Positions 36,163-47,540 of a stretch of DNA of 64,000 nt are shown in pieces. The first letter of the stretch is position 1, and each line of letters opens with the position of its first letter. The notes beneath the pieces were generated by a model, which did not search any database, was not told the origin of the DNA, and saw only the letters and a program-made list of their open reading frames with translations. The DNA lies in the NCBI GenBank assembly GCA_963920665.1, contig OY987271.1:4590501-4654500 (forward strand), given 5' to 3'. The position numbers and the translations under genes are program-made. The stretch comes from Straminergon stramineum (taxonomy: Eukaryota > Streptophyta > Bryopsida > Hypnales > Calliergonaceae).

Positions 36163-36524
36163 CATGGTTGTTCGGCCGAACAACTCGACAACATGACGAA
36201 CACAACGTCCAACACGTCTAGTAGACCCCCTTGTCCGTCTAATAAAGTCAATTGTAAGGTTGACTTTCAAATAAAGCACTTTTTATTTCTAATCTTGACA
36301 TATTTGAGTTTCATTTTATTGAAGTGTCTCAATTTAATAATCACTTATTACATTCTTAATTATGGATCATAAATAAAATGAGATTTCAAATTATCTCTGC
36401 TGTTAGGATAAGGCGTTATTCGTCAAAATTGTCATGTATACACGACACTCGTCGTGTACGACATGCGACATCAGACGAACAACTCGACACCCGAACCCCA
36501 AAATGTGTTCGACAGAACAACCCT
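36163..36524. mobile_element. Mutator-type MITE with 9-bp target duplication, inserted in an exon
   Basis: GCTTTCTTG occurs at 36154-36162 and again at 36525-36533. Between them, 362 bp begin CATGGTTGTTCGGCCGAACA and end as the reverse complement of AGGGTTGTTCTGTCGAACA, with further TCGAC/CGAAC subterminal motifs at both ends. Taking out the insert and one GCTTTCTTG brings the two halves of the methyltransferase-gene exon into one frame (KFELYDKKA joins IEKADLPPF), which fixes the borders. A 9-bp duplication is characteristic of Mutator-like elements. Confidence 0.8.
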
Positions 36525-37088
36525 GCTTTCTTGTCATACAATTCGAACTTGAAATACCTGCACATGTGAGTAAGATGTGAAAGTGAAGTAAGAATAGAAA
36601 CATGAATGTGGTCAAGACCTACAATGTTGTAAACAAATACTAGTTGGTCCTTACGTTTATCCCGATTTTCGAAATCCATGATGAAAATTGAGAAGGCAAG
36701 TAGACATTACAAATTGCAGATGAAAACGAGAAAGGTAACGCTTAAACTAGAATCACTAAATTGCAAGTACAAGTATAGGAAGGCATTGGACTTAGCGGCA
36801 TAGAATTCATGAAACTAAACATGAATAGTAATAAATTTGTATTTGGGTCATAAATTCTTGTGTCAAAACACATCTCTCGGTACCGTGACGCTTTCAACGA
36901 GGTCCCTTCTCAGGCGATGTTGATATCAAAAACTACTAAACTACAACCGCAATGCTAGAAAAAAATATTGGCAGAGGGTGGAGAAGTAGCAGGATGTATA
37001 GACAACCAAATATAAGAGAATGAGAGAATTACAACAGAAAAAAAGAATAACTAGAGACAAACTTGGATATTAATCGCTTCACAACCAG

Positions 37089-37500
37089 AATTGCTCAAAA
37101 TCATCTAGCGTAAATGAAACTCACAAACAGTGATCCACGCAAGGGAAGAGAATGACGCATGACCCCTGTCCTCCTTGGACCCCTCTCCGGACTGAGAGAC
37201 CCTCGGTTGGGGGGTCCCTCTTGCGTCGCGGCCACAAGCTCATACACATGTGAATTCAAATTACTAGACAAGGGCCAGGGCTTGGTCACCCAGTACCAAA
37301 ACAAATTCTCAAAATCATCCATCGCAAATGAAACTCACAAATAGTGATCCACACAAGGGAAGAGAATGATGCATGACCCCCACCTTCCCTGGACCCCTCT
37401 CAGGACCGAGAGGCCCTCGGTTACGGGGTCCCTCTTGCGTTGTGGCCATAGGCTCACACATAGGTGAATTCAAATTACAAGACAAGGGACACTTCAATGA
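37089..37500. repeat. Tandem duplication, 214-bp period
   Basis: Two adjacent copies, 37089-37302 and 37303 to about 37500, share CTCAAAATCATC, AAATGAAACTCACAAA, GTGATCCACRCAAGGGAAG and GTCCCTCTTGCGT with about 10 percent differences. They lie between two exons of the methyltransferase-like gene, probably in an intron. Confidence 0.75.
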
Positions 37501-37800
37501 GATAAGAGTTGGAGAATCATACCTCTGGTGAAGGATTTGGATTAGCAGGAATTGATGCTCCACCCCCTCCATTGCCGATGCTCACCACACCTTGACCACG
37601 TCTTGGTCGAAGATTGCACTCTATTGTGTCAATTTGTTGGAGAAGTTGAGAATGCTAGAGGAGTCGAGAGAGGAAGAGGAACTACATAAACGAAAGGGAA
37701 AAGGCGGAATGAGGAAACTAGGAGCTCAGGTTCCACAAACTGTAGGAAGGCGGGGAACTCGTCCTTCGGTCTGCCACTGCGATTAGGATTGCCAACGCCA

Positions 37801-38605
37801 ATCCCACAGGTGGATCCCAATAGGCCATAAGGCTACATATGGAAGTTCATTACTAGGGTCAAGTAATGTTTCAACATCCACATTCATTTCACTTGCGTCT
37901 GGCAATGTACTTTGTTCTTTATCAAATTGCATATTTGTGATCTGCCCTATTAAATATTAATACCTACTAATGTGGAGGTTTGGGTATTGATGTATCATAT
38001 GAATAGTACTGCTAGAGTATCCTATAACCATTAGGAACAATATGACGTCGACAATAAGTGATGGAGCATTGAACCAAACTGTTTACAATAGAACATAAAC
38101 ACAAATATAACGTCATTAAATTGAGGGATCCCCAATTTAGTTGAAAATATGATAAGTTATTTAATAAGATAATTGATTATTGAACTTGTTAAATTATCAT
38201 GCTATAGGATGAAGCATTTTAATGGACAAGTAGTACATTTCATTGTTTATGACATAATGTATGTTGTTGATGTCATGTATAGAAACCCTAGATCAGCAAA
38301 TGTTGTAAACTAAGTATTTGTAGGCTCAATTAACTGACTTACCGTTACACTAGAATAGGATTCTAACATCGGTGGTGATTTACCGGTGACCAAATTCGTG
38401 AACCCATTATTGTATTATGTCGTTCAATGCAGTGAAGGTATTCACCTCTTCCATGTCTACGTTTTTCCTTCCTTCATATCTTTTTTTTCTTGGATCTAAA
38501 ACAATAATTTTCCTTATGATTGGTGGTGCTAAAGGCCATCGCATGTTCTTCTTGAGTAATTTCATACATTAGCATTACACTGATCTTTGTTTGTTTCTCT
38601 CTAGG
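37801..38605. promoter_or_regulatory. Shared upstream region of the divergent methyltransferase-like and transposase genes
   Basis: About 0.8 kb of AT-rich DNA separates the two coding regions, so it should hold promoters in both directions. An intron acceptor (TTTCTCTCTAG, ending at 38604) lies directly before the transposase ATG, so a transposase 5' leader exon should lie in this region. No TATA box was assigned with confidence. Confidence 0.4.
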
Positions 38606-41600
38606 ATGAGTTCAAGTATGTCTTCTGAATCAATGGTAGTTGTTAGGGCACCCGAACAAGCGGTACCAATCTCCTTTCAAGTTGGTGATTCCGGGTTTAC
38701 TATTGTTAGTGCATTTCGATTGAGTATGAGATTTCTTTTAGTTGAGAAGTCACTACATATAGATGAAGAGGTATTCGATACTACAAGTGGAGAGTTGTTG
38801 CATATCCTCAGTCACGAGCCTGTATCCTTAGGCCCGTGTCGACATTGGCATTTAATGCTAGGGAAATATTTAGTGTACAGTCTATTTCAAGTGGTCTCCG
38901 AGGCATCCTGTGGTGATGGAATTCCCAGACTGTCATCTACTTCTACTCTGAAAACGCCTTTGCATAACAAAGTTAAGATTGAACCTGGAATATAGGTCAT
39001 AGCAGTAGACAGCGATGACTTAGATGACCAATCACCTCCTCGCAAGCTCCTTAAGAAATCTCAGCCACCCTCGACCCAAGTCCCTTGCACTTTGTCTTTG
39101 CCTTCTCGAGTAGAGAATGTAGCCACATCTAGTTCTGGAGTAAGTCAATCTATAATTCCTTGTCTGCAAAAGCTTTGTTATATGAAAGGGTCAAGGAATC
39201 AATTCAAGAAGGTAAACTCCAAATCGATTCCTATTCATCACGTTGAATTTGTTCCACCTCTGTTTAATGGTGATGTTATTTTTGAGTTACCACTCCTCAA
39301 TAGTAATGATTCCCAAGGTCAAGCGAAACTTATGAGTGGAATGGAGAAACATTATGATGGACATGTCTAGTCGAATACATATACGACAAACATCAAGAAC
39401 GATGATGATCTCACATTTCAATCAATTGTGTCGGTCATCTACGCTGCAACAATAGCAAATGCGACTATCTCATGTGAAGGCACCGCGTAGCGCTCATTAA
39501 TGAGACCGAATGGGATGGATGTTCTCCCATTCTATTTGAGGTTGGTTCTATCCCCCCTTCCGATTCAATAATTACTTGTAAAATTTGCTCTATGGTTCCT
39601 TCATGTATTGCAAATTGCCCTGCAAAAATATACTACATAGTCAGCACGGCGGACATGTGATGGGCATGTGTTCACTTTGGAATTCATGAGCACCTTGTGA
39701 AAATTGGAGATTGTTGTGACTCCAAGGAAAGGACTCAAACCCTAATTTCGGATCAAGTTGAGAGGAACCCCTCAGCTACAAATTCTTCTATTGTCTTAGA
39801 GGCAAACAAGGAGTTCTTAGGGGAGATGCCTCTTCAACCAGAAGGAGACCCTATTGTTCCTATTGGGTTAGACGATCTCATGTCAGTTCTAGAGAAGTGC
39901 AAGTTCATGAGTTCTCCCAGCATTCGAAATGAAGTGGCAACCTTCAAGTACTTTCGAAGATTTGGAGTCATGGATAGCATCATGAAGTTACGAGGTTGTA
40001 GAAATTGGGCTTATGTTCAAGAGAACAAGTTCTCTAGTCAAGGATCTGATTCAAACAAAGTGTTTGTCTTCAAGATGTCCGAGGTTGGTCAAGGGATCGG
40101 CATCGATTTAGTAACACGAATGCAACCTGGTGGTGATCTCGAAGATGCTTGGATTATGTTTGATCATATTAAGCAAGTCAAACAGTGGACTACCATTGCC
40201 TGTTATGTTTATGACTCCACTTACTGTAGAGTCATGACTACTATTGTCTGCGACATGCAATTTGAGGATTCCATTGCCCAAACATATTTTTGGACTAATT
40301 TGAACGCAGTGATGAGTAGGCATGGTATTGCCTTGCCTTATTTCAAGGGCTTCCTGGCGGATTGTGCACAAGCAAACTGGATTGCGACACGCATTGTATA
40401 TGGAAGTGGTGACCTTTTGAAGCCTATGGTAGATCAAGAACGGACATGTCTCTTCCATTGAACTTAGTCAATGGAAAAACATACGATAGCAAACATTCGC
40501 GCCGACCTATGAGATCAACATTGGATGTTGTGCAAGGAGTACAAGGATGCAACATTGACATCCGAGTCCGATATCCGATTTCATACCATTCGTGTATGGT
40601 GGCACTCTTCAGGAGCCACAACAAAGGAGGGGATTAAATGACTAGAGCTGTGGCTAGCATTTTGGCACTTCTGATATAGACAATGGGGAGGTTTTATGTA
40701 GATTGTAAGAATATTTAAACCCATCCATTTCAATTCTCGGTGTGCAATTCTCATCATACACTTTGCATTTTCTAGTTTCTTGTAATAGCTTGTAATTATT
40801 GCCTGCAATGGATATATGTTGCTTTCATTGACCTTTGTGAGGACCTCCCGATTAATTTACCGATCGGGTCTGCTACCCTTTTAAAAAAAAAACTATTTGT
40901 TTTTCCTATCTCTAACACTTGTCTAATGGTTCAGGATTTGCCAGCGAATGAACTTGCAGAGATGCCTTCTTGCAACCTGGCCAAGATAGTCCACAATAAA
41001 TGGTTGTAGTAATTTGGAAACAGAGGGAATGATTTGTATGCAGCAACCGTTGATGATTATGTTAGGGCATTCATGTAGATGGTTAGATAATACCAATTTT
41101 TAAAAGGTGAGATTCCTGGAACTGATCCAAGAAAAGAAAAACTCCTCCTCCGAGTAGCATAACGATATGCTCAACACACCGGGAATCCTAGTGGCCTTCA
41201 TGATGCAATGGCAACTGTCCCGGGTCTTGGAGAATATTGCCACAAGAGATCCTCATTTAAAAGCTGAAGAAGTTTTTGGATCTCAACAGCGGATGCCAAA
41301 GTTACCTCCAAGTTCTCAACATGATTCACACTGCCTTGATAAGGTGAATTTTTTCCGATCCCATGTAAAAACAAGGTGCACTAGAGCAAATGCAGTTGTG
41401 ATTTCTCTAAAGACAATTTCTAAAGAAACATTACTTCATGTTGCCGAAGAAGAGCCCCAGGTGTCAGAAACCCTATGAATGTATCAACAAGATCAGGCTC
41501 TTCTCGAGTGACAAGCGTTGAAGAGAGTGCTTGCCATGAATCCAAATGGCATATTGTTCACTTGCCCAAGATGTCGGCTAAGGCCTGCTTTGCTTTACAA

Positions 41601-42398
41601 GCTCTTACTAGGAAGAAATGCATCACAAAGATTGTGCAAGGCAATAAAAGAACTGCTTCACCAACTTACATAAGTGATATGGACAATTACAAAAAGAATA
41701 GGATTGAGCGGATGCAATTCTTCTTTTGCAATGATGACATTGAGCATTGCGTCAAAGGTTCAAAGAGAAAATGGGTTATGTTCAAACTTGAAGTACCAAG
41801 CATTTGGCGAGTGAAGTTTAGAACTCATCTTATGCCTAAAGAGATTTTAGATCTTTAAAATGTGGAGTTCTGTCTTCCTCAACGTCTTGAAATCTCTCCA
41901 CGTAGGTTGTTTAGAAACCAAAATGTATCATCTGGAGTGCCAGATTTTGAAGTCCCACCTTATCATGCAAAATACTCCGGTACAAGGTCTGGCAAGAAAA
42001 TTCGTTGGAATCCTGGCTCTCCCACAACTAAACAAGTAAACAATTGCGCTTGAGCACTTATGATTAAGGCTCTTGTCCGGTAGGTTACATTGATACCATA
42101 TCCTGGATTCAGATGCATCGTAAATCTTGACTCGGGTATAGCCCCTAACGTACAACAATACATGATTACTATAGGTTCATTTCCGGATTGCACTTGTCCT
42201 AATTTCAAGGAAATGTCGACCAAGGCACTAGAGAAGAGAGGACAATGGACAAACTGCAAGCACCTATAATTTCTATTCATTGTCATATGCAACTTGGATG
42301 TAGAGGTGGATGTTTTCATTCATGCTCCAAGTTTCAGTTTCAATGAAGTCAAGCGGATTCTTGAGTGTGGAATTCTGAGGTGCACCCAAAATATGTAG
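38606..42398 (+). pseudogene. Decayed Mutator-like (MULE) transposase with zinc-binding N-terminal part and SWIM finger
   Basis: Starts ATG at 38606 (MSSSMSSESMVVV) just after a splice acceptor. An acidic/basic linker follows, then a Cys-rich zone at 39560-39715 (CKICSMVPSC, then ANCPAKIYYIV, later CVHFGIHEHL) like a FAR1/WRKY-GCM1-type DNA-binding domain. Next comes the transposase core at 39840-40700 (FGVMDSIMKLRG, VYDSTYCRVMTTIVCDMQ, FLADCAQANW, ERTCLFH, VWWHSSGA, LELWLAFWHF), an intron 40705-40934, a helical part (CNLAKIVHNKW), and a SWIM finger near 42180-42265 (CTCPNF ... NCKH). The order DNA-binding domain, MULE core, SWIM fits Mutator transposases. Stops include 38993, 39368, 39658, 40459, 40465, 40510, 40639, 40672, 40699, 41007, 41010, 41076, 41088 and 41160; a frameshift lies near 39480. 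Inactive. Confidence 0.7.
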
Positions 42399-43398
42399 GT
42401 CACCCTAATTAATTCACGACAGTTCGTGCAGAAGTAGTGAAGAGGTACACATGAAAGAATTCCTTGTATTTCCATTCACTTAGTACATGTAGTGAGACTA
42501 AAAGGGTCACTACTTTATTTATGCTATCTTTGGTTATACACATGTCTACTTTTGACTTGTATTGCACCTCTTTTCACTTTGGCATGATTTCTTGTAAGAT
42601 TGACTTCAATATTTGGCTTTCTTAAAATGACTTCATGTATATATTGATCACGATAAAAACTCCATCTACTCTATTCAGTTCCAGGACCTATGAGGCTTTT
42701 TCACCGCAAGGCAAAGAAACCCCCTAGAGTTGGCCGGCAGGGAGTGTATGGGATACCTACCTAGATTGCCTTCCAAGCAATGGACTCCTAAATACTTTTT
42801 TTATCAATTTTTTAACATTAAACTACTCTAAGTGGAATGAGGGCAGCACCCTTACACCATCCTAATATGCACCCTAAAATCCTCCAATGACCCTAGTACC
42901 TACCTTGGGAGGTTAGGGCAATCTACTAGGCCTAATTTTGCCTAAAATTAACCCTTCGGGCACCAAATGGGTCAATTTGGTGTCTTGAAATTAAATTTCA
43001 GCACACCACAACCACCCCAATTCCTAACTAACTTCCTAAATTGATGCCCAAGACTTCCCTAATTCCATAGATCCCATCCCTAACATATTCACCCATTCTT
43101 TTTAGGCCAATTAGTTTCTTCCTTCAATTTCTAATCCATATCCTAACCCTAATTCTACCCCTAATTTGGGCAGCGCTTCCGCGCTTGTCCTAAAACCCTA
43201 AAAAAATCCTCATAGACCCTCTACACATTCACACCCCACAAGAACATTGCATGCAAGTCATAGAACTATTGCTTCAAGATGGATAAGAAAATATCATATT
43301 GTAATTAACATTACATTTGGATTCAGTGGAATCACAAGGAAAAAAAAGATGAAATACCCAGAATGAACTACCGCTAGATGGGCAGCAAACCTTGTCCC
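42399..43398. other. Intergenic DNA 3' of the transposase remnant
   Basis: No gene recognised. If the transposase and methyltransferase genes belong to one Mutator-like element, its right end should lie here or further right, but I could not find a matching inverted end near 33-34 kb by eye. Confidence 0.35.
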
Positions 43399-43735
43399 AC
43401 TAAAATGATTGCCCTGGCTTCGTCCTTTCTTGGAATTGGTCGAGACTGGTCTTGTTGGAAAGCTGACTTTCTCCTCTCCATCCTCCCAAAAATTCACGTT
43501 AATCCGCTTTGCCGAACTCCCATAGTCGCTCGCCAAAGTCGTCGATCTTCCGTGGCGGTAGCGGCTTGACCTCCTCGCACTAAATCGGCCGCTCGGTCCT
43601 CGTCCTTGCTCGGAATTGGTCGAGACTGGTCATGTTGGAAAGCTGACTTTTTTCTCTCCATCCTCCCAAAAATTCAGCCCATTCTGCTCTTCCAATCTCC
43701 CGCAATCAATCACCAAAGTTGGCAGTCCCCTCCCA
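43399..43735. repeat. Tandem repeat, 180-bp period, two copies
   Basis: CGTCCTTKCTYGGAATTGGT followed by CGAGACTGG and GGAAAGCTGAC occurs at 43421 and 43601. Similarity extends from 43399 to about 43735 with more divergence toward the 3' half. GC content is higher than in flanking DNA. Confidence 0.75.
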
Positions 43736-44880
43736 ATTCCACAAAAACCTAATTTCCTCCACTCCAATTCCCATCTGACCTCACTCCCATCCTTCCTTCA
43801 CCACTTTTTCTCAAAAAATGGTGACCTACTCGACAAATTGTCCTACTTTGGTTCCCTCATCTTAATCTCTAGCTTCTCATGCTTTCAAAACGCCCTTCAT
43901 CACCAAGAATCCTCCCCAACACACATGCACACCAAGGTGCGAAAATTGAGAGAGAGTTGAGAGAGTTGAGAGAGAGAGGGCTCCAAACTCTAATTTTGCT
44001 TACATCTAACTTTCTAACGGATTAATTTTCTAAACTCCTTTCATCCTACACTAATTCACTGTTAATCCACTAATTTGGTGCAAAACGCGCCAAATTAGTG
44101 CAAATCGCACTAGGTTATTGTAAATCCGCTAATTTAGTGTAAATTGCTCTATTTTAGTGTTCTACCCCCTAAATTACTGTAAAACCCTCTAACTTACTGT
44201 AAAATCCTATTTTAGTGTTTCTAGCCCTATTTTAGAGTTTTACCCACTACACTAGTGTTTTAGTCATAGTTTTAGTTTAACTAACCTCTTTTGTGTTTTT
44301 TCTTCTTTATTATTTTTGTGGTTTTTAATTTACTTTTAGTTTCATGTCCTACTTCTAGTCTTTTGTTTTCATTTTCATTTTTCATTTTTTGCTTTCATTT
44401 TCTCATCATTTTACCGTTAGCCTAATTTGGTTACTCTACCAAATCTTGCTTAACCTCTTTTTCGTTTTAACTCCCCATTTTTTCCCTAGAATTTCCCCTA
44501 ATTTCCTCCTAATTGCATTTTCTAGCATCTTGCCCTAACCTCATGAAGTTTCCATTGCTATTTAGCGGAAAACTCCTTAATTGATGGTTATGGCTTTATC
44601 CGGAGTACTAACACTTCCAGATTTATAAATTCATGCCTAATGTTTATATTTTTGGATTTTTAAATAGTGAACCAATATGGTGGTTCATAGGACCCCTATC
44701 CATTTTGTAGACTCTAAAGATTTCTATGTACTTTAAGTCCTAAAACTACGCATTCAGGTTCTACAAATTCGTGGAAACAACGTTTGTCGTTGTTTGTCAA
44801 TGAATTCACTCCATTTCCAAATCTACTTTATAATAGATGAATAGGAGACTACTCTTGTTTATACCCTAAACCCACCCAAT
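43736..44880. repeat. Low-complexity region with a degenerate ~20-bp minisatellite
   Basis: Between about 44060 and 44280 a loose unit of about 20 bp (YTAATTTAGTGTAAANYNCT-like) recurs roughly ten times. A GA-rich microsatellite (GAGAGAGTTGAGAGAG) lies at 43950-43977. No coding sequence is supported. Confidence 0.45.
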
Positions 44881-45096
44881 GTCCATAGTTACAGGTTTGA
44901 AAGTATATATCCACGCTTACATGTCACATAACGGTGGTTAGAGGTTTCAGTCTAGCATTTTGCATTCACGGATATAGATTCATGTCCACGGTTATAGGCT
45001 ATAAAGTGCATATGAATGCTTATAGGTCACACAAGGGTGGTTACAAGTTCCAGTCGAACGTTTGAGTCCAACATTTATGTCCACAGTTATAGGACC
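44881..45096. repeat. Tandem repeat, ~100-bp period, two and a fraction copies
   Basis: GTCCAYRGTTAYAGG occurs at 44881, 44983 and 45079. The segments between share GGTCACAYAA, GGTGGTTA and CAGTC. It ends about 150 bp before the CACTA element. Confidence 0.6.
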
Positions 45097-45252
45097 CTAA
45101 ACCCCTTGGAATTCATTGTAATTCCGAGTATTCCCCAAAAAAATGTCCCTTTTTTTATCACAGAAATAAGTTTTTTACAAATTTCTTCTTATTCTCCAAA
45201 TCCCTACTCAATTTTTCCCGCTCTACACTCGTATACTAGCTTTGTTGTAACA

Positions 45253-46541
45253 CACTATAAGAAAAATTGTGTCCTATATGATAGAAACTTGACAAAAGTT
45301 TGTCAATTGTTTTGTCAGTGAGAACTTGTAGATTTAGTCACTAATTTGACAAAATAATTTCAACTATTTTGTCACTTTGCTAGAATTTTCGTGAACTTCT
45401 ATTTCCTAATACCCTCCTTTATTAGTTGTTCCATTGCCATGCTACCATGATGGCCTAATCAATGGTTACAAATGTCCTCATATTTTGCAAAATACAAAAT
45501 ATGAAAACTGAAACTACTTCAAATTTTAACCTTCATATATTGAGCAATAATGCATATTCAACATGACATTTTACCATTGCTTCACGTCAATCCATGAACC
45601 ATTTATTTTTTGTGGATTTGAGAAGAGAAGAGAAGTTGTTTATATATACACGAAGTGGTAGGAGGTAGAACAACCCATGTGGGATATGGAATTTAGAAGT
45701 TGCAAGAACTCAACCACTCATAGATAAGTTTAAAATAAGAATTGTGTGAAAACTAGAATTTCAAACCTTATTTAGCCATAGTAAAATAACTTTTTGCAAA
45801 AAACTTTGAACTAAAAGAACTTAGTAAATCAATTCAAATTTCATGTCCAAAAATACGTTTGATATTTTGATCCTCCAATAAAAAATTATGAACAAATTTT
45901 AGAGAGGTGATGGAAGGAAATTTTTTTGGACCTTTTTGATACTCTCTAAAATTTGCTCATAATTTTTAATTGGAGGATCAAAATATCAAACGGATTTTTG
46001 GACATGAAGTTTGAATTGATTTACCAACTTCTTTTAGTTCAAAGTTTTTTGCAAAAAGTTATTTTACTATGGATAAATAAGGTTTGAAATTCTAATTTTC
46101 ACACAATTCCTATTTCAAATTTATCTATGAATAGTTGAGTTCTTGCAACTTCTAAATTCCATATCCTACATAGGTTGTTCTATCTCCTACCACTCTTGGT
46201 ATACATAAAGAGCTTTTTTTCTTATAAGCAACTCAAACCAAGATATCTATGGCAATTGATGAAAGAGTATATGTATAAAATAGCAAATGAAATCTTTGGA
46301 TTTTTAGCAAATCATCTATCTTAGCAATTATTAGTGAGTTTGTATGTCATCCATGAACAACTGTTGCCTTAAAAATAAGGGGAAGAGAACCAAACATCAA
46401 TTACAAATTTGACAACAATTTGACAAAAAATTGACAAGTTCTTACAAATTGAGAAGATGAGGTAGTGATAACATGGCTATTGTCATTTCAGACAATTCGC
46501 TGTCAAAAACTTGCCATCTTGGACTGCATTTCTTTGTAGTG
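45253..46541. mobile_element. CACTA-type non-autonomous element with a long internal hairpin
   Basis: Begins CACTATAAGAAAAATTG and ends as the reverse complement of CACTACAAAGAAATG. The flanking triplet ACA is present on both sides (45250-45252 and 46542-46544), as expected for CACTA transposition. Subterminal TTGACAAA/TTTGTCAA motifs are clustered near both ends. The centre holds arms of about 255 bp (45655-45910 and 45945-46195) that are inverted copies with few mismatches around a loop of roughly 30 bp. No transposase is encoded. Confidence 0.8.
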
Positions 46542-46559
46542 ACAATACATTTATGGGAG

Positions 46560-46960
46560 GCTTGATTATGTGATGTATTATACAACAGTAGGTCAATCTC
46601 GCATTCAATTTTTTTCCATGCCTATAGGGATTTGGTATCCTCAAGAGCTGATTGCATTGACCAATGTGAATAATCTATCTTTATGGATGGGCCGGGTACA
46701 ACTGCTCAAAACTTTTGAGAACGTCATTCGATAGATTTATAGTCTATACCATGCATCAATAAGAATTGATTGGACATCTATCGCTTCACAATTTCTATGC
46801 ATCTATTGGGAGGCCATCTCCTTATGAAATTAAAGAGGTGGGGATTACCTTGTTTGGAAACCATGTGAAAAAATCGTTTAAGGTTCCAACAAAGCACTTA
46901 GACACACTAATGCATTAGGGTTTTCCATCTTGACGTGATGTTGGCATTTCACATCATGAT
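46560..46960 (+). pseudogene. Possible fragment of gypsy integrase C-terminal region
   Basis: One plus-strand frame reads FFSMPIGIWYPQELI, then LWMGRVQLLKTFENVIR. This recalls the FSPYFLLFGREPELP and IW-rich stretch after the integrase core, comparable to the diverged piece at 17150-17290. Evidence is weak. The LTR-like repeat at 47317-47540 follows at a fitting distance. Confidence 0.3.
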
Positions 46961-47316
46961 GTCTGTCAACATCAGTCAAGATGTGTCTGGATCATGACCA
47001 AATGCCAACGGCTAGAAAAAAAATTATTAATTTTTTTATTACACAGTGATTTTAGTTTATCCCAAGGTAAAAAGGGCTGACAAAGTTCGTTAGGTTTTTC
47101 CTTTTCATTGTCTAGTCGATGGATAGACTTTGACTAGATGGTAATTCTGTCAACTTGACAAATGGTCTGTCAACTGCACAGATTGTCCGTCAATTATATA
47201 GACGATTCGTTAAATGCACAAATGGTCCATCCTTGGGATGGATGGATCGTCAAAGGGATGGGAGCTTCGGCGACTAGAGAACCTATTTGTTCAGCCGTCA
47301 ATACCCCGTCCTTTCT

Positions 47317-47540
47317 GTGAGCCTTCAAGTTGACACTTGGAACTCAAGGTTTTTATTATGGTTTTTTGTTAGTTTTTTAGTGTATTTATGTGCAAAAAGA
47401 CATAAAAAGAGAATTTGTGTGGTATTTGGTAGAAGTCCCTACCAATATAGTGAAAGGTCATTCTAGAAGTATAGAGTATCTAAAATATTCCAATTTTCTA
47501 CTTATAGTGCCTAGTTGAGAGTTTGAGAGGTCATTTAACC
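47317..47540 (+). repeat. Dispersed repeat, inverted relative of 8113-8336, possibly LTR-derived
   Basis: See the partner copy at 8.1 kb: about 220 bp of shared sequence in opposite orientation. It is preceded here (47100-47270) by DNA rich in GTCCGTC/GGATGGATGG-like motifs, as the partner is on its corresponding side. Confidence 0.5.

Larger units (their letters stand above)
33963..37800 (-). pseudogene. Decayed gene for a DNA-methyltransferase-like protein, probably carried by a mobile element
   Basis: Exons readable on the minus strand: about 37700-37523 (IDTIECNLRPRRGQG, donor GTATGA); 36679 or 36557 to about 35520 (YFKFELYDKKA, then a lysine/glutamate-rich probable coiled coil); 35325-34985; 34902-34641; about 34543-34336; 34238-33963. 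The third has IDLVIVNVLEG and ALEYL, DRGGILIMYPSS, CCEEYGFKI, a Rossmann-type methyltransferase pattern. The fourth has RGPLEKA, then FMHMFIEAFSQLGDIIMDCT, and the fifth ILVLEEDKAIF. These resemble motifs X, I and II of N4-cytosine/N6-adenine DNA methyltransferases in the permuted order (IV before X-I). A standard DPPY is not visible; VNVLEG stands there. Stops lie at 36072, 35138, 35042, 34786, 34713 and 34530, among others. A MITE splits the second exon and one acceptor (near 34543) lacks AG. The gene runs divergently from the transposase gene starting at 38606. Confidence 0.6.

Noticed and set aside
41963..42319. 118-codon minus-strand frame
   Set aside because: Antisense to the SWIM-finger end of the transposase remnant, where the plus strand shows a coherent CxC...CxH pattern.
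38606..42398. Reassigned genetic code in which TAG and TAA mean glutamine
   Set aside because: TGA stops also occur within the same frames, the frames contain at least one frameshift, and the two intact germin-like genes in the window use standard code with a normal TAA stop.
43950..43977. GA-rich run as a possible GAGA-type regulatory element
   Set aside because: Simple microsatellite next to tandem repeats, with no gene nearby.
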